NCBI GenBank assembly: GCA_026399025.1
Contig: JAPLRU010000082.1
Location: 1-33,354 of the forward strand
Length of the DNA: 33,354 nt
Direction of reading: 5' to 3'
Source: Methylobacter sp.
Lineage (GTDB): Bacteria; Pseudomonadota; Gammaproteobacteria; Methylococcales; Methylomonadaceae
The notes below the pieces were generated by a model. It was given only the letters and a program-made list of their open reading frames with translations. It was not told where the DNA came from and ran no database searches. Position numbers and translations under genes: made by a program. Position 1 is the stretch's first letter. The number at the start of each line of letters is the position of its first letter. Below are positions 14,972-22,453 of the stretch, piece after piece.

Positions 14972-17425
14972 ATGAGAATTGAAGATGCAATTAAACATGC
15001 AATTGATGGAAATGCTTTATTATTTCTTGGTTCGGGATTTTCAGTAGAAGCTACACCAATAAAAGGGGATAAATTTTTAACTGGGAGAAAATTGGCTGTA
15101 CATTTGTATAAAGAGTGCGGAATTGATCCGCCACCAAATGAAGAATTGAATTACGCTGCTCAGATATATGAAAAAAGGATGGGGGCAGAGAAATTAGTAG
15201 AGGAATTACAAAATCTTTTTACTGCTTCTGAGGTTTATCCACATCATGAGCGTTTTGCAGAGATTAATTGGCAAGCTATTTACACTACAAATTATGATGA
15301 TGTAATTGAAAAATCTTTTTCTAAAAGAAAGAAAAAAATTAATCCAATAACCCCAGATAAAGATACACCAGAGTACACGTCGAAAAAGAATGTTTGTATT
15401 CATATAAACGGGTATATAGATACATTAACTACTGAGACGCTTAATCAAAGTTTTAAACTAACAAATACCAGTTATCTTACAGAATCATTTTCAAAATCAA
15501 ACTGGTCGTTTATGTTTCGCCGATTTCTTGAATCATGTCAAACGATAATATTTATTGGATATTCTCTCTATGATATTGATATACAAAGAATTATTTATTC
15601 TGACGGTTCATTGAAAGAAAAAATTATTTTTATTGAATCTGCTGATAAAAAACTAGAAGATTTTGAATATAGCGTTCAAGAAGAATTTGGAAAAATTGAG
15701 CCAATTGGCATTGACGGTTTTTGGAAAAAATATGACGAAATTTTTAATAATTATAAACCACAAAAAATAGACAACTTGCTTTATACATTTGATGAAATTA
15801 AAGCTCCAAAGTCTATAACTGATTTTAGGTATGATGATGTTTTCGATCTTTTATTTAAAGGGGAATATAAACTAGAACATATTTGGAATTGTGTTCATAA
15901 CAGCACAAGTAATAGCTATTTTATTATACGAGATAAGCATGAGGTTATTTTAAATAAAATTAATACAGGTTTAAGAAATGTTTTTATACATTCAGATATA
16001 GCCAACGGTAAAACATTGTTTTTACTTGGATTGTCTTGCAAATTAATATCAAATGGTTATCGTGTTTTTTGGCTCAAAGATGATGTAGAGGGGTCATATA
16101 ATGAAATTAATTACATAGCCAGCTTGGATGCAAAAATAGCTATAATTGTTGAAAACTTTCCAAGACGAACTGAAGAAATAAAGTATATAAATTTGAAGCG
16201 CTCAAATAATCTTGTTCTTTTAATAAGCGCAAAAACGTCTTTATATGAGTTTTCTCAAGAAAGGTTATCAGATTTAGTCGAGCCAAAGTCAGTAGTTGAT
16301 ATAAATTTAAATAAACTTTGTAACCGTGAGGTAAGTTTATTAAATGGTATTTTAAGAAAATATAAATTTTGGGGAGAGCGTGATGATTGGCCCGAAAGTC
16401 AACAAGAAATTTTTATCAAAACAAATTGTTCTTCTGAGTTCAGTTCTGTTCTTCTTGAAATAATAAAATCTCCTTATATTAAAGAGAAGTTTTCTTCACT
16501 CTTTAACGCATTCCATTCTGATAATGCCTTAACTGATGTTGTTACCGCATCAGTTTTGAAGCTGTTAGAGTTTAACAACCCATCTGAAAATATGATTTCA
16601 GAATTGATAGATAGTCATTATCTGAGAACATTGGAATTCAAAAGAAACCCAGTTGTTAAAGAACTATTGACATTATCAAATGATAGAATAGTGCCTCGTT
16701 CTTCTGTTATTGCAATGTATGGTTTGACAAGTTTCTCAGATAATAGAAAATTGGTTGAACGCTTAGTAAAAATTACAAAGAACGCCCATCATCGTGGCTC
16801 AATTGATAAAATTTATTTTGGTATTTATGTGCAGATGGTTAATTATGGCGTTCTTCAAGCTATGTTGCCTAAAAAAGGAATAAGAGATGCTGTAATACGA
16901 TTTTATGAAGGAATACAAAACCTTAGTTCCGCTCAAAATCACCCACATTTTTTGCTTCAATATGCAATTGCTCGTTTAAGTTATGATGAACCAGATGATT
17001 TGGCGGTAGCAAAACAGTTTCTTGATAGTGCTTATGCACAGGCTAAAAAACGTCCTAGCTACCATACTCGGCATATGGATAATGTAAAAGCTAGATATTT
17101 AATTAAACATAGCATTACTCTGAGTGATTTAAACGATGCAATAAAAGAACTTGTGGAAGCGCACGAAATTCTAATTAAGCAAATGCGAACAGAGAAATCC
17201 GATGCGCCTTACAAAGTAGCCCAACAATATCTAAAGTTTTATAACGATAAAAAACGTCAGCTTGACCCTGAAAAAAAGAAAAAATTAATGAATATGTGTG
17301 AAGATATACTTGAATATGTTTCTAATCTTGATGAAACTATGAAAAAAGAAAAAGCTATTGGGATATGTAAAAGTAATCTGGATTCTTTAGTAAAAGATAT
17401 AGCAAGTAGCCTAGATGAAGCGTAG
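14972..17425 (+). CDS. SIR2 + P-loop NTPase (STAND-like) protein, candidate single-gene anti-phage system
   Basis: An 817-residue soluble protein. Residues 1-260 form a SIR2-family domain: FLGSGFS (18-24, NAD loop), TTNYDD (105-110, with Asn107), HINGY (144-148, His144 as presumed catalytic residue) and FIGYSLYD (194-201). Residues about 285-480 form a P-loop NTPase: SDIANGKT (341-348, Walker A with Ser for the first Gly), IAIIVENF (389-396, Walker-B-like, with Glu) and LLISAKTS (sensor-like). The C-terminal third is helical, TPR-like (QYAIARLSYDEP, VAKQFLDSAYAQAKKR), suited to ligand sensing. SIR2-STAND proteins such as Avs5-type systems deplete NAD+ on phage infection; that role is inferred here. 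The gene is far more AT-rich than its neighbours and sits among toxin-antitoxin genes, indicating transfer. AGGATAACGTC precedes the ATG. Confidence 0.82.
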   Translation: MRIEDAIKHAIDGNALLFLGSGFSVEATPIKGDKFLTGRKLAVHLYKECGIDPPPNEELNYAAQIYEKRMGAEKLVEELQNLFTASEVYPHHERFAEINWQAIYTTNYDDVIEKSFSKRKKKINPITPDKDTPEYTSKKNVCIHINGYIDTLTTETLNQSFKLTNTSYLTESFSKSNWSFMFRRFLESCQTIIFIGYSLYDIDIQRIIYSDGSLKEKIIFIESADKKLEDFEYSVQEEFGKIEPIGIDGFWKKYDEIFNNYKPQKIDNLLYTFDEIKAPKSITDFRYDDVFDLLFKGEYKLEHIWNCVHNSTSNSYFIIRDKHEVILNKINTGLRNVFIHSDIANGKTLFLLGLSCKLISNGYRVFWLKDDVEGSYNEINYIASLDAKIAIIVENFPRRTEEIKYINLKRSNNLVLLISAKTSLYEFSQERLSDLVEPKSVVDINLNKLCNREVSLLNGILRKYKFWGERDDWPESQQEIFIKTNCSSEFSSVLLEIIKSPYIKEKFSSLFNAFHSDNALTDVVTASVLKLLEFNNPSENMISELIDSHYLRTLEFKRNPVVKELLTLSNDRIVPRSSVIAMYGLTSFSDNRKLVERLVKITKNAHHRGSIDKIYFGIYVQMVNYGVLQAMLPKKGIRDAVIRFYEGIQNLSSAQNHPHFLLQYAIARLSYDEPDDLAVAKQFLDSAYAQAKKRPSYHTRHMDNVKARYLIKHSITLSDLNDAIKELVEAHEILIKQMRTEKSDAPYKVAQQYLKFYNDKKRQLDPEKKKKLMNMCEDILEYVSNLDETMKKEKAIGICKSNLDSLVKDIASSLDEA

Positions 17426-17465
17426 CCTGTAGACTTACCGCACGCTACGCCTTTTCCTTTTTTTG
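17420..17465 (+). terminator. Possible terminator after the SIR2/NTPase gene
   Basis: GCGTAGC (17420-17426) pairs with GCTACGC (17444-17450), followed by CTTTTCCTTTTTTTG. The loop of 17 bases is long, so the call is moderate. It overlaps the last codons and stop. Confidence 0.45.
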
Positions 17466-17503
17466 TCAGCCTTAAGGTACGCCGCGCGTACCTTAAGGCT
17501 GAC
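17465..17503. repeat. 39-bp perfect palindrome
   Basis: GTCAGCCTTAAGGTACGC at 17465-17482 and GCGTACCTTAAGGCTGAC at 17486-17503 are exact reverse complements around CGC. The arms are 18 bp without a mismatch, and each arm itself contains CCTTAAGG. It marks the right border of the AT-rich gene. No T-tract follows, so it is not an ordinary terminator in + direction; on the minus strand it is followed by AAAAAAAGG and could terminate leftward transcripts. A transfer-junction or recombination site is another possibility. Confidence 0.8.
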
Positions 17504-17633
17504 CGCATCCACGATTCCGAAAATCCGCTTTACCGTGCTAATATCCATCTTGTTCACTCTGCGGTACGCGCAGCCCGTAGAAGACGCGATACGTGTGCAT
17601 CCTATGGTGCGGCTCGCTGGACTCACCGCCCTC

Positions 17634-17662
17634 TTGACATAACGTACGTTAAATCGTACTTT
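17634..17662 (+). promoter_or_regulatory. phd-yoeB promoter with palindromic operator
   Basis: TTGACA at 17634-17639 and TACTTT at 17657-17662 lie 17 bp apart. The spacer contains the perfect palindrome AACGTACGTT (17641-17650) and a further CGTAC at 17655-17659, a likely site for autorepression by the antitoxin. AGAGGAAACAGTC precedes the start. Confidence 0.6.
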
Positions 17663-17688
17663 TATCTCCTATTTCAGAGGAAACAGTC

Positions 17689-17931
17689 ATGCAAACACTT
17701 AACGCGAGCGAAGCCCGGGCAAATCTCTATCGGCTTATCGATGAAGCGGCGGAATCTCATGAACCTATTTTCATTTCGGGCAAGCGCAGTAGCGCTGTTC
17801 TGATCTCCTCGGAAGATTGGAGCGCCATTCAAGAAACGCTTTATCTGCTATCCGTGCCGGGTATGCGGGAGTCCATTAAAGAGGGTATGGCTGAACCGCT
17901 AGCTGAAAGTACTAAGGAACTTGATTGGTGA
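17689..17931 (+). CDS. Phd/YefM family antitoxin
   Basis: An 80-residue antitoxin. The N-terminal Phd/YefM DNA-binding fold is clear (MQTLNASEARANLYRLIDEA, EPIFISGKRSSAVLISSEDW). The C-terminal helix IKEGMAEPLAESTKELDW is the disordered part that masks the toxin. Its stop overlaps the GTG of the downstream YoeB-type toxin (GTGA), so the two are translationally coupled. The promoter holds a palindromic operator consistent with autoregulation. Confidence 0.93.
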   Translation: MQTLNASEARANLYRLIDEAAESHEPIFISGKRSSAVLISSEDWSAIQETLYLLSVPGMRESIKEGMAEPLAESTKELDW

Positions 17932-18191
17932 GCTGGGTGGTTGTTTATGCCAAGCAAGCATTAAAAGATGCGCAGAAACTGGCGGCAAGCGGATTAAAGC
18001 AGAAGGCTCAAGCGATACTGGCAATTCTTGCCAATGATCCTTTCCAAAATGCGCCGCCGTATGAAAAGCCGGTCGGAGATCTTACCGGTACCTATTCACG
18101 ACGAATTAATATTCAACACCGTCTCGTCTATGAACTACACCCCAAGGAAAAAGTCGTCCGTGTGCTACGGATGTGGACGCATTATGAATGA
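17928..18191 (+). CDS. yoeB: Txe/YoeB family ribosome-dependent mRNA interferase
   Basis: An 87-residue RelE-superfamily toxin. GTG at 17928 is chosen because it gives MSWVVVYAKQALKDAQKL, the standard YoeB beginning, and overlaps the antitoxin stop as GTGA; a TTG one codon earlier is less likely. Conserved core: PPYEKPVGDLTGTYSRRINI, then QHRLVYEL and RVLRMWTHYE, with the terminal His-Tyr typical of active YoeB. It cleaves translated mRNA when not bound by the antitoxin. Confidence 0.94.
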   Translation: MSWVVVYAKQALKDAQKLAASGLKQKAQAILAILANDPFQNAPPYEKPVGDLTGTYSRRINIQHRLVYELHPKEKVVRVLRMWTHYE

Positions 18192-18510
18192 ACTGCCGGG
18201 GCCGGAATAAGCCGGTTCGAGCGGCAGCAAGAATTGACGTTTCCGGCAAGCATCACCCAAATCCGCCATTTATCACCACGCGCTAACTCCCTCTATATCA
18301 CAAGAACATTCATAAATTTACTGGTGAAAAGTCTCAACAATGGCTGGTTACATTCAAAAGATAAAAACGAAGTGTCACTCAGATACTTGTGTATAAAGAC
18401 GAGCGCCGGAGCGTAGGAACGATGTCGCTTTATTCCCTTCTGACGCTATAACCATTAGCCGGCAACTGCTACTTTGCGAGTCAGGCATGAAGTTCAGAAA
18501 AATGATCAAT
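18192..18510. other. 319-bp intergenic stretch with one shared repeat
   Basis: No gene is supported. At 18404-18436 the sequence CCGGAGCGTAGGAACGATGT, continuing CGCTTTATTC, is nearly identical, on the opposite strand, to the arm of the MITE at 25825-26091, so a fragment of that repeat family lies here. The rest shows nothing recognisable. The genes on both sides converge. Confidence 0.6.
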
Positions 18511-19503
18511 TCACAAATTATTACTGCGTAATTGCGCCATCAGCTCTTCAGCTAAACCTTTTACTCCACCCAAGGTAATAATAACCAGTCGTCCAATGCC
18601 GTCATCGGACGTTCTTACCGGCAGCCGCGTTGCCGGATAAAGCCTTCCGGCGACGCCTTGCACCAGTAAGGGTTGATTTTGCTCAGGCGTATAAACCATG
18701 CCTTTTACGCGCACCAGCTGTTTAGGGTAATGGGCAATCAGATATTCCAATGTTTTTTGCAGCCGCTCCCACGGTAGCGGATGCTCAAGCTGCAAGGTGA
18801 TGCTGCTGAAACCGTGATCGGGTAAATCGGGCCGTTCGGTATCACGCAGCCGCCTGAATTTGTTCGGCAAATTGAGCAGCGCATTGTGATCAAGCTCGCC
18901 TTGCACCGCAGTCAGCCGGGTTGCGGCGGGAGCCAAGACCGACAAGCGTGCATCCAGTTTGGCAATCGCTTCCGCTGTCGCCAAGTCGGTTTGCGTCATA
19001 ACTACCGTATCTGCCCAGGCGATTTGGGCTTGGGCTTCGGGAAAATAGTCGAAATGATCGGTATCCATACTCGCCGAAACAGTGGCGATAACGCCTTGCA
19101 AGCTGTATCGCGCAGTCAGCCAACGTTCCCTTAACAAAATATCCAGCACCGGTTCAGGATTGGCGACGCCGCTGGTTTCGATGATCACTCGGTCGAAAGG
19201 TTTATTCTTGGAATCCCAAGCCATGCGCAGGTTTTTAAGCAAGGGCGTTAACGAACCTATCACCTGGCAGCACAAGCAGCCGCCGACCAAGGTTGATAAC
19301 GGCACTTTGTGCTCCCGCAGCAATTGTTGGTCGATCGGGGTGGCGCCGAATTCATTGATAATCACGGCGGATTTGGGCGCATGGCTCAATAAACGGTTCA
19401 GTAAGGTGGTTTTCCCGCTGCCGAGAAAACCGCTGATAATGAATACGGGGATGCGTTCAATGACCTTGGATGACCGGGCTGGACTGTTTAAACGCGTCAA
19501 CAT
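18511..19503 (-). CDS. COG0523 (CobW/Zng1-type) GTPase, second of two
   Basis: A 330-residue G3E-family GTPase thought to deliver metal to target proteins. Walker A is GFLGSGKT (25-32); the metal-binding CxCC is GGCLCCQ with Cys76, Cys78, Cys79; Walker B region is VIIETSGVANPEP; a base-recognition-like TQTD follows. The C-terminal CobW_C domain ends in LGGVKGLAEELMAQ. No His-rich insertion is seen. It starts one base after the stop of the other COG0523 gene and lies in a Zur-type cluster, so a role in zinc allocation under zinc starvation is the best inference; cobalamin synthesis genes are absent. The pair are diverged paralogues, not a recent duplication. Confidence 0.9.
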   Translation of the reverse strand: MLTRLNSPARSSKVIERIPVFIISGFLGSGKTTLLNRLLSHAPKSAVIINEFGATPIDQQLLREHKVPLSTLVGGCLCCQVIGSLTPLLKNLRMAWDSKNKPFDRVIIETSGVANPEPVLDILLRERWLTARYSLQGVIATVSASMDTDHFDYFPEAQAQIAWADTVVMTQTDLATAEAIAKLDARLSVLAPAATRLTAVQGELDHNALLNLPNKFRRLRDTERPDLPDHGFSSITLQLEHPLPWERLQKTLEYLIAHYPKQLVRVKGMVYTPEQNQPLLVQGVAGRLYPATRLPVRTSDDGIGRLVIITLGGVKGLAEELMAQLRSNNL

Positions 19504-19504
19504 A

Positions 19505-20494
19505 TTAAATAATCCTGCAACTGTCCAGCGCTTCGTGAATGTCTTGTTTGGGCAGGTTACGCCCGATAAAAACCATCACCGACCGGCGGATTTCGCCACT
19601 GGCCCAAGGCGCTCCGAGATCTTCGGTCAGCAGCATGTGTACGCCCTGGTAGATCAGCTTCTGCTCGCAACCCGAGATATGTAAAATCCCCTTGTAGCGC
19701 AATAAATCGTTGCCGTAATCCCGGATCATGACATCCATAAAAGCCATAAATCTTGCCGCGTCAAATGCATGGTCGGTGCTGTAGACGCAAGATGAAATAC
19801 CGGCATCGTGCTCATGGCTGAGATCTTCCAGAAAATCGGGTTCAATTTCCAGAATCGCGTTGAGATTGAAACCGCGTATGTCGAGAATTTCGCCGATGTC
19901 GGTTTCGCCAAAATGAGCATGAGCGATAGGTGCGCGGGCGTTGATTGCACGTAATCGCGCTTCCAATGCGGCCAGTTGTTCCGGCGTTATCAAGTCGGTT
20001 TTGGATAACAACAAGCGGTCCGCAAAGCCGACCTGTTCTTCCGCTTCATGGCATTCAGCAAGTTGTTTGAGTGCGTGTTTGGCATCAACGACGGTAATAA
20101 TCGCATCGAGCAGATAATATTCGCCAATATCCTGTTCGACAAAAAACGTTTGCGCGACAGGCGCGGGGTCCGCCAACCCGGTGGTTTCGATGATGACCCG
20201 CTCAAAGTGCAGCAAGCCGTTTTCCCGTTTTTCGGCCAACTCGCCCAAAATCCGCACCAAATCGCCGCGCACGGTGCAGCAAATACAGCCGTTGTTCATT
20301 TCAACGATCTGCTCGTCACCTTGAATCAGCAGGTCGTTATCGATACCTTCTTCGCCGAATTCATTCTCGATGACCGCAATGCGCCGGCCATGTTGCTCGG
20401 ACAGGATACGATTTAACAGCGTCGTTTTTCCCGCGCCTAAAAAACCGGTCAAAATGGTGACCGGAACAGGTGTGGAGCGGTTGGAATCAGGCAT
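19505..20494 (-). CDS. COG0523 GTPase (YeiR/YjiA/ZigA-like), first of two
   Basis: A 329-residue G3E GTPase: GFLGAGKT (17-24), metal motif [13 protein letters not shown] with Cys70, Cys72, Cys73, [13 protein letters not shown], and SKTD as nucleotide-base contact. The CobW_C part contains [20 protein letters not shown] and YQGVHML, typical of the YjiA/YeiR group. These GTPases bind zinc and act as zinc metallochaperones in Zur regulons. It directly precedes the second COG0523 gene (one-base gap) and follows a DUF1826 gene across a MITE-filled 337-bp gap. It may therefore depend on read-through or on a promoter supplied in that gap. Confidence 0.92.
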   Translation of the reverse strand: MPDSNRSTPVPVTILTGFLGAGKTTLLNRILSEQHGRRIAVIENEFGEEGIDNDLLIQGDEQIVEMNNGCICCTVRGDLVRILGELAEKRENGLLHFERVIIETTGLADPAPVAQTFFVEQDIGEYYLLDAIITVVDAKHALKQLAECHEAEEQVGFADRLLLSKTDLITPEQLAALEARLRAINARAPIAHAHFGETDIGEILDIRGFNLNAILEIEPDFLEDLSHEHDAGISSCVYSTDHAFDAARFMAFMDVMIRDYGNDLLRYKGILHISGCEQKLIYQGVHMLLTEDLGAPWASGEIRRSVMVFIGRNLPKQDIHEALDSCRII

Positions 20495-20521
20495 GGCTTA
20501 TCCTCTCGGTTATGAAAAAAT

Positions 20522-20805
20522 GTAACTATTTAGCGGATTAATGGAACTCGGCAATTGCTCCGCGGTAATTGCTCCTGCATTACCCTACTACAGGCCATCC
20601 ATGGCCTTATGCATTGCTCTACCTCCTGCATAAACCACAGGGATGTGGTGAATGCAGATATTGCAGGAGCAAATATCTGTCCATGCAGTCGACAGATGAC
20701 GCGGATAAGACTGATTTACAATGATTTTTTTAAAATATTCTGTGCTTTTAATCAGTGCTTATCCGTTTAATCCGTGTTCCATTTCTTGTTTCGCCGAATA
20801 GTTAC
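20522..20805. repeat. 284-bp MITE-like element with long imperfect terminal inverted repeats
   Basis: The left end GTAACTATTTAGCGG (20522-20536) and the complement of the right end, GTAACTATTCGGCGA, match with three differences. Further in, AATGGAACTCGG and the complement AATGGAACACGG also match. An internal pair TTGCTCCTGCA (20569-20579)/TGCAGGAGCAA (20662-20672) and the hairpin CAGATATT...AATATCTG (20655-20679) add structure. It fills most of the 337-bp gap between DUF1826 and COG0523 genes. No gene is present here. GGAACACGGATT also occurs near 33281 at the window end, suggesting a dispersed family. Confidence 0.65.
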
Positions 20806-20831
20806 GAAAACATAAAGTTTGCGTAATAAAC

Positions 20832-21500
20832 TCAGCCAAAATCCAGCGTCAATAACAAGCGCCGGGGTGAATTAGGCGTCAACGTTGGCGAACGGTGTAT
20901 CGCGCCATGCTGTTCATTGCCTTCCCAAAGACGGCCTTTCAGCAAACCGATAGCATAAGGCGGCATCTTGTGGATCGCGTTATTGTCCAAAATCAGGCCC
21001 GAGAGTTCATCGCTCAAGCCGCCTGAACCGCTGCCTAATTTACGCCGGTCGGCATAAGCGTCTTCCAGCCATTCGGTGCCGACACCGCCGTAAGTGCATA
21101 CCAAACGACAAGTTACCGAATCGACATGAAATTTGGGACACATGGCATGATCCAAGGTATTCAAACGCAAACCGACACGCTTCAACTCGAATAAATCGCA
21201 ATAAAGCGCGGTTAAAGCGGCCACATCTTTGCAAAATTCCCGGTAGCCCGGTAAATGTCCTGTCTGAGGCAACAAGCGAAAGAAATCGAATGACGCAAAA
21301 TCGATACTTTCAACAAAACCGATTGAATTGGAGTGTCTTAACACATGCTCGACAAAGCCGTTCAGCTCGTTATCGACTTGACGTTCTATCAGGCAAAGAT
21401 TGATGCCGGGTTGATAGATTTGGGCCAAATCGGCCACGTCATCGGACAGGTAAGCTTGAGCATAAAGCGGCGTGATTAAGTGGTGTGCGCCGGCAACCAT
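20832..21500 (-). CDS. DUF1826 family protein (Zur-regulon associated)
   Basis: A 222-residue cytoplasmic protein with the DUF1826 hallmarks: CPKFHVDSVTCRLVCTYGGV followed by GTEWL (121-145) and HRSPTLTPNSPRRLLLTLDF (202-221). DUF1826 genes are known to cluster with COG0523 genes and zinc-regulated loci, as here. The residues His125-x-Asp127, His202 and Arg213 have the order and spacing of the Fe(II)/2-oxoglutarate oxygenase triad plus 2OG arginine; this is my reading, not an established function. ATG 21500 is preferred because GAGGA lies seven bases upstream; 21512 would overlap the ZIP gene stop. It is twelve bases after the ZIP transporter gene, so they share a transcript. Confidence 0.82.
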   Translation of the reverse strand: MVAGAHHLITPLYAQAYLSDDVADLAQIYQPGINLCLIERQVDNELNGFVEHVLRHSNSIGFVESIDFASFDFFRLLPQTGHLPGYREFCKDVAALTALYCDLFELKRVGLRLNTLDHAMCPKFHVDSVTCRLVCTYGGVGTEWLEDAYADRRKLGSGSGGLSDELSGLILDNNAIHKMPPYAIGLLKGRLWEGNEQHGAIHRSPTLTPNSPRRLLLTLDFG

Positions 21501-21511
21501 GTTTGTCCTCA

Positions 21512-22291
21512 TTAATTGAATAAAAAATGTTCCAGAATAATAATCGACTGCATGAAGCCGATACCGAATGCGAAAATCGCGGTTTGCCCAAACAGATGGG
21601 GTAATGTTGAATGTTCGTGCAAAGCGGGAATCATGTCGGTGGCGGCAATATAAATAAATCCGCCTGCCGCAATCGGCAGTAAAAACACCAACGAAGATTC
21701 CGCCACTTGACTGAACAACAAGGTAAATACCGCGCCGACGACAACCGTCAGCGAACAATAAAAGTTATAAAGAACCGCTTTGGCCGGCGGGTATCCGCCA
21801 TAAACCAGTGCGCCGACATCGCCGATTTCTTGGGGAATTTCATGGGCAATAATCGCCAGGGTCGTGGTAAAGCCTAATACCGGATCCACTAAAAAACTGC
21901 CCGCAATCAAAATGCCATCGACAAAGTTATGGATCGCGTCGCCCATTAAGTTCATCTTTGCGATGGGTTTGATGTACGCGGATTGTTCCGATATATCAAT
22001 GTGATGGTCATGCCGCCAGCGCACCACTTTTTCCAGTATAAAAAAGATAAACACGCCGGCGAGGGTTAACAAACAAACCGTCGAGACCGAGCCTTGCCGG
22101 TTTACCGCATCGGGAATCAAATGAATAAAGGCGTCGCCCAATAACACGCCGACCGCCAGGGCGACCAGATAAGGAATAGTCCGTTTTAATTGTTCCGCCT
22201 CGATCCATAAAGCGAACATGCCGCTCATTGAGGTCAGGCTGACCAGAAAACTTGCGCCGATAGCGCTCGCAACTATTTCAAATGAAAGCAT
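21512..22291 (-). CDS. ZIP family zinc/divalent metal transporter
   Basis: A 259-residue inner-membrane importer with about eight transmembrane segments. The metal-site motifs are plain: GDAIHNFVDGILIAGSF in TM4 (His121, Asn122, Asp125) and IAHEIPQEIGD in TM5 (His150, Glu151, Glu155). The loop after TM3 carries a small RHDHH cluster (93-97). GDAFIHLIPDA in TM2 is typical of the GufA/ZIP11-like branch. Gene context (Zur, ZnuD-like receptor, COG0523, DUF1826) makes zinc the probable substrate. It follows the receptor gene by 162 bp and overlaps the preferred unit with DUF1826 closely. Confidence 0.93.
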   Translation of the reverse strand: MLSFEIVASAIGASFLVSLTSMSGMFALWIEAEQLKRTIPYLVALAVGVLLGDAFIHLIPDAVNRQGSVSTVCLLTLAGVFIFFILEKVVRWRHDHHIDISEQSAYIKPIAKMNLMGDAIHNFVDGILIAGSFLVDPVLGFTTTLAIIAHEIPQEIGDVGALVYGGYPPAKAVLYNFYCSLTVVVGAVFTLLFSQVAESSLVFLLPIAAGGFIYIAATDMIPALHEHSTLPHLFGQTAIFAFGIGFMQSIIILEHFLFN

Positions 22292-22453
22292 TTTTCAGTC
22301 ATAGATATCGTGTTCACGTTGTTGGTTGGCTTTTCTTGAGCAGAGCTAAATAGTTAGCCCGCGTTATTAATAGTGATACCGTATAAGGTGCGGCCCAAGT
22401 GTTCTTTTTGTGTCCAGGGATTACGCTGGATTGATGGATTTTTGACACGCTCA

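Noticed and set aside
14972-17425. Reading the SIR2 gene as part of a Thoeris or SIR2-HerA pair
   Set aside because: No TIR, HerA or Argonaute gene is adjacent, and the NTPase is fused in the same protein.
17435-17626. 63-residue minus-strand frame containing MDISTVKRIFGIVDAVSLKV
   Set aside because: It runs through the 39-bp palindrome and shows no known family or ribosome site; it is treated as chance.
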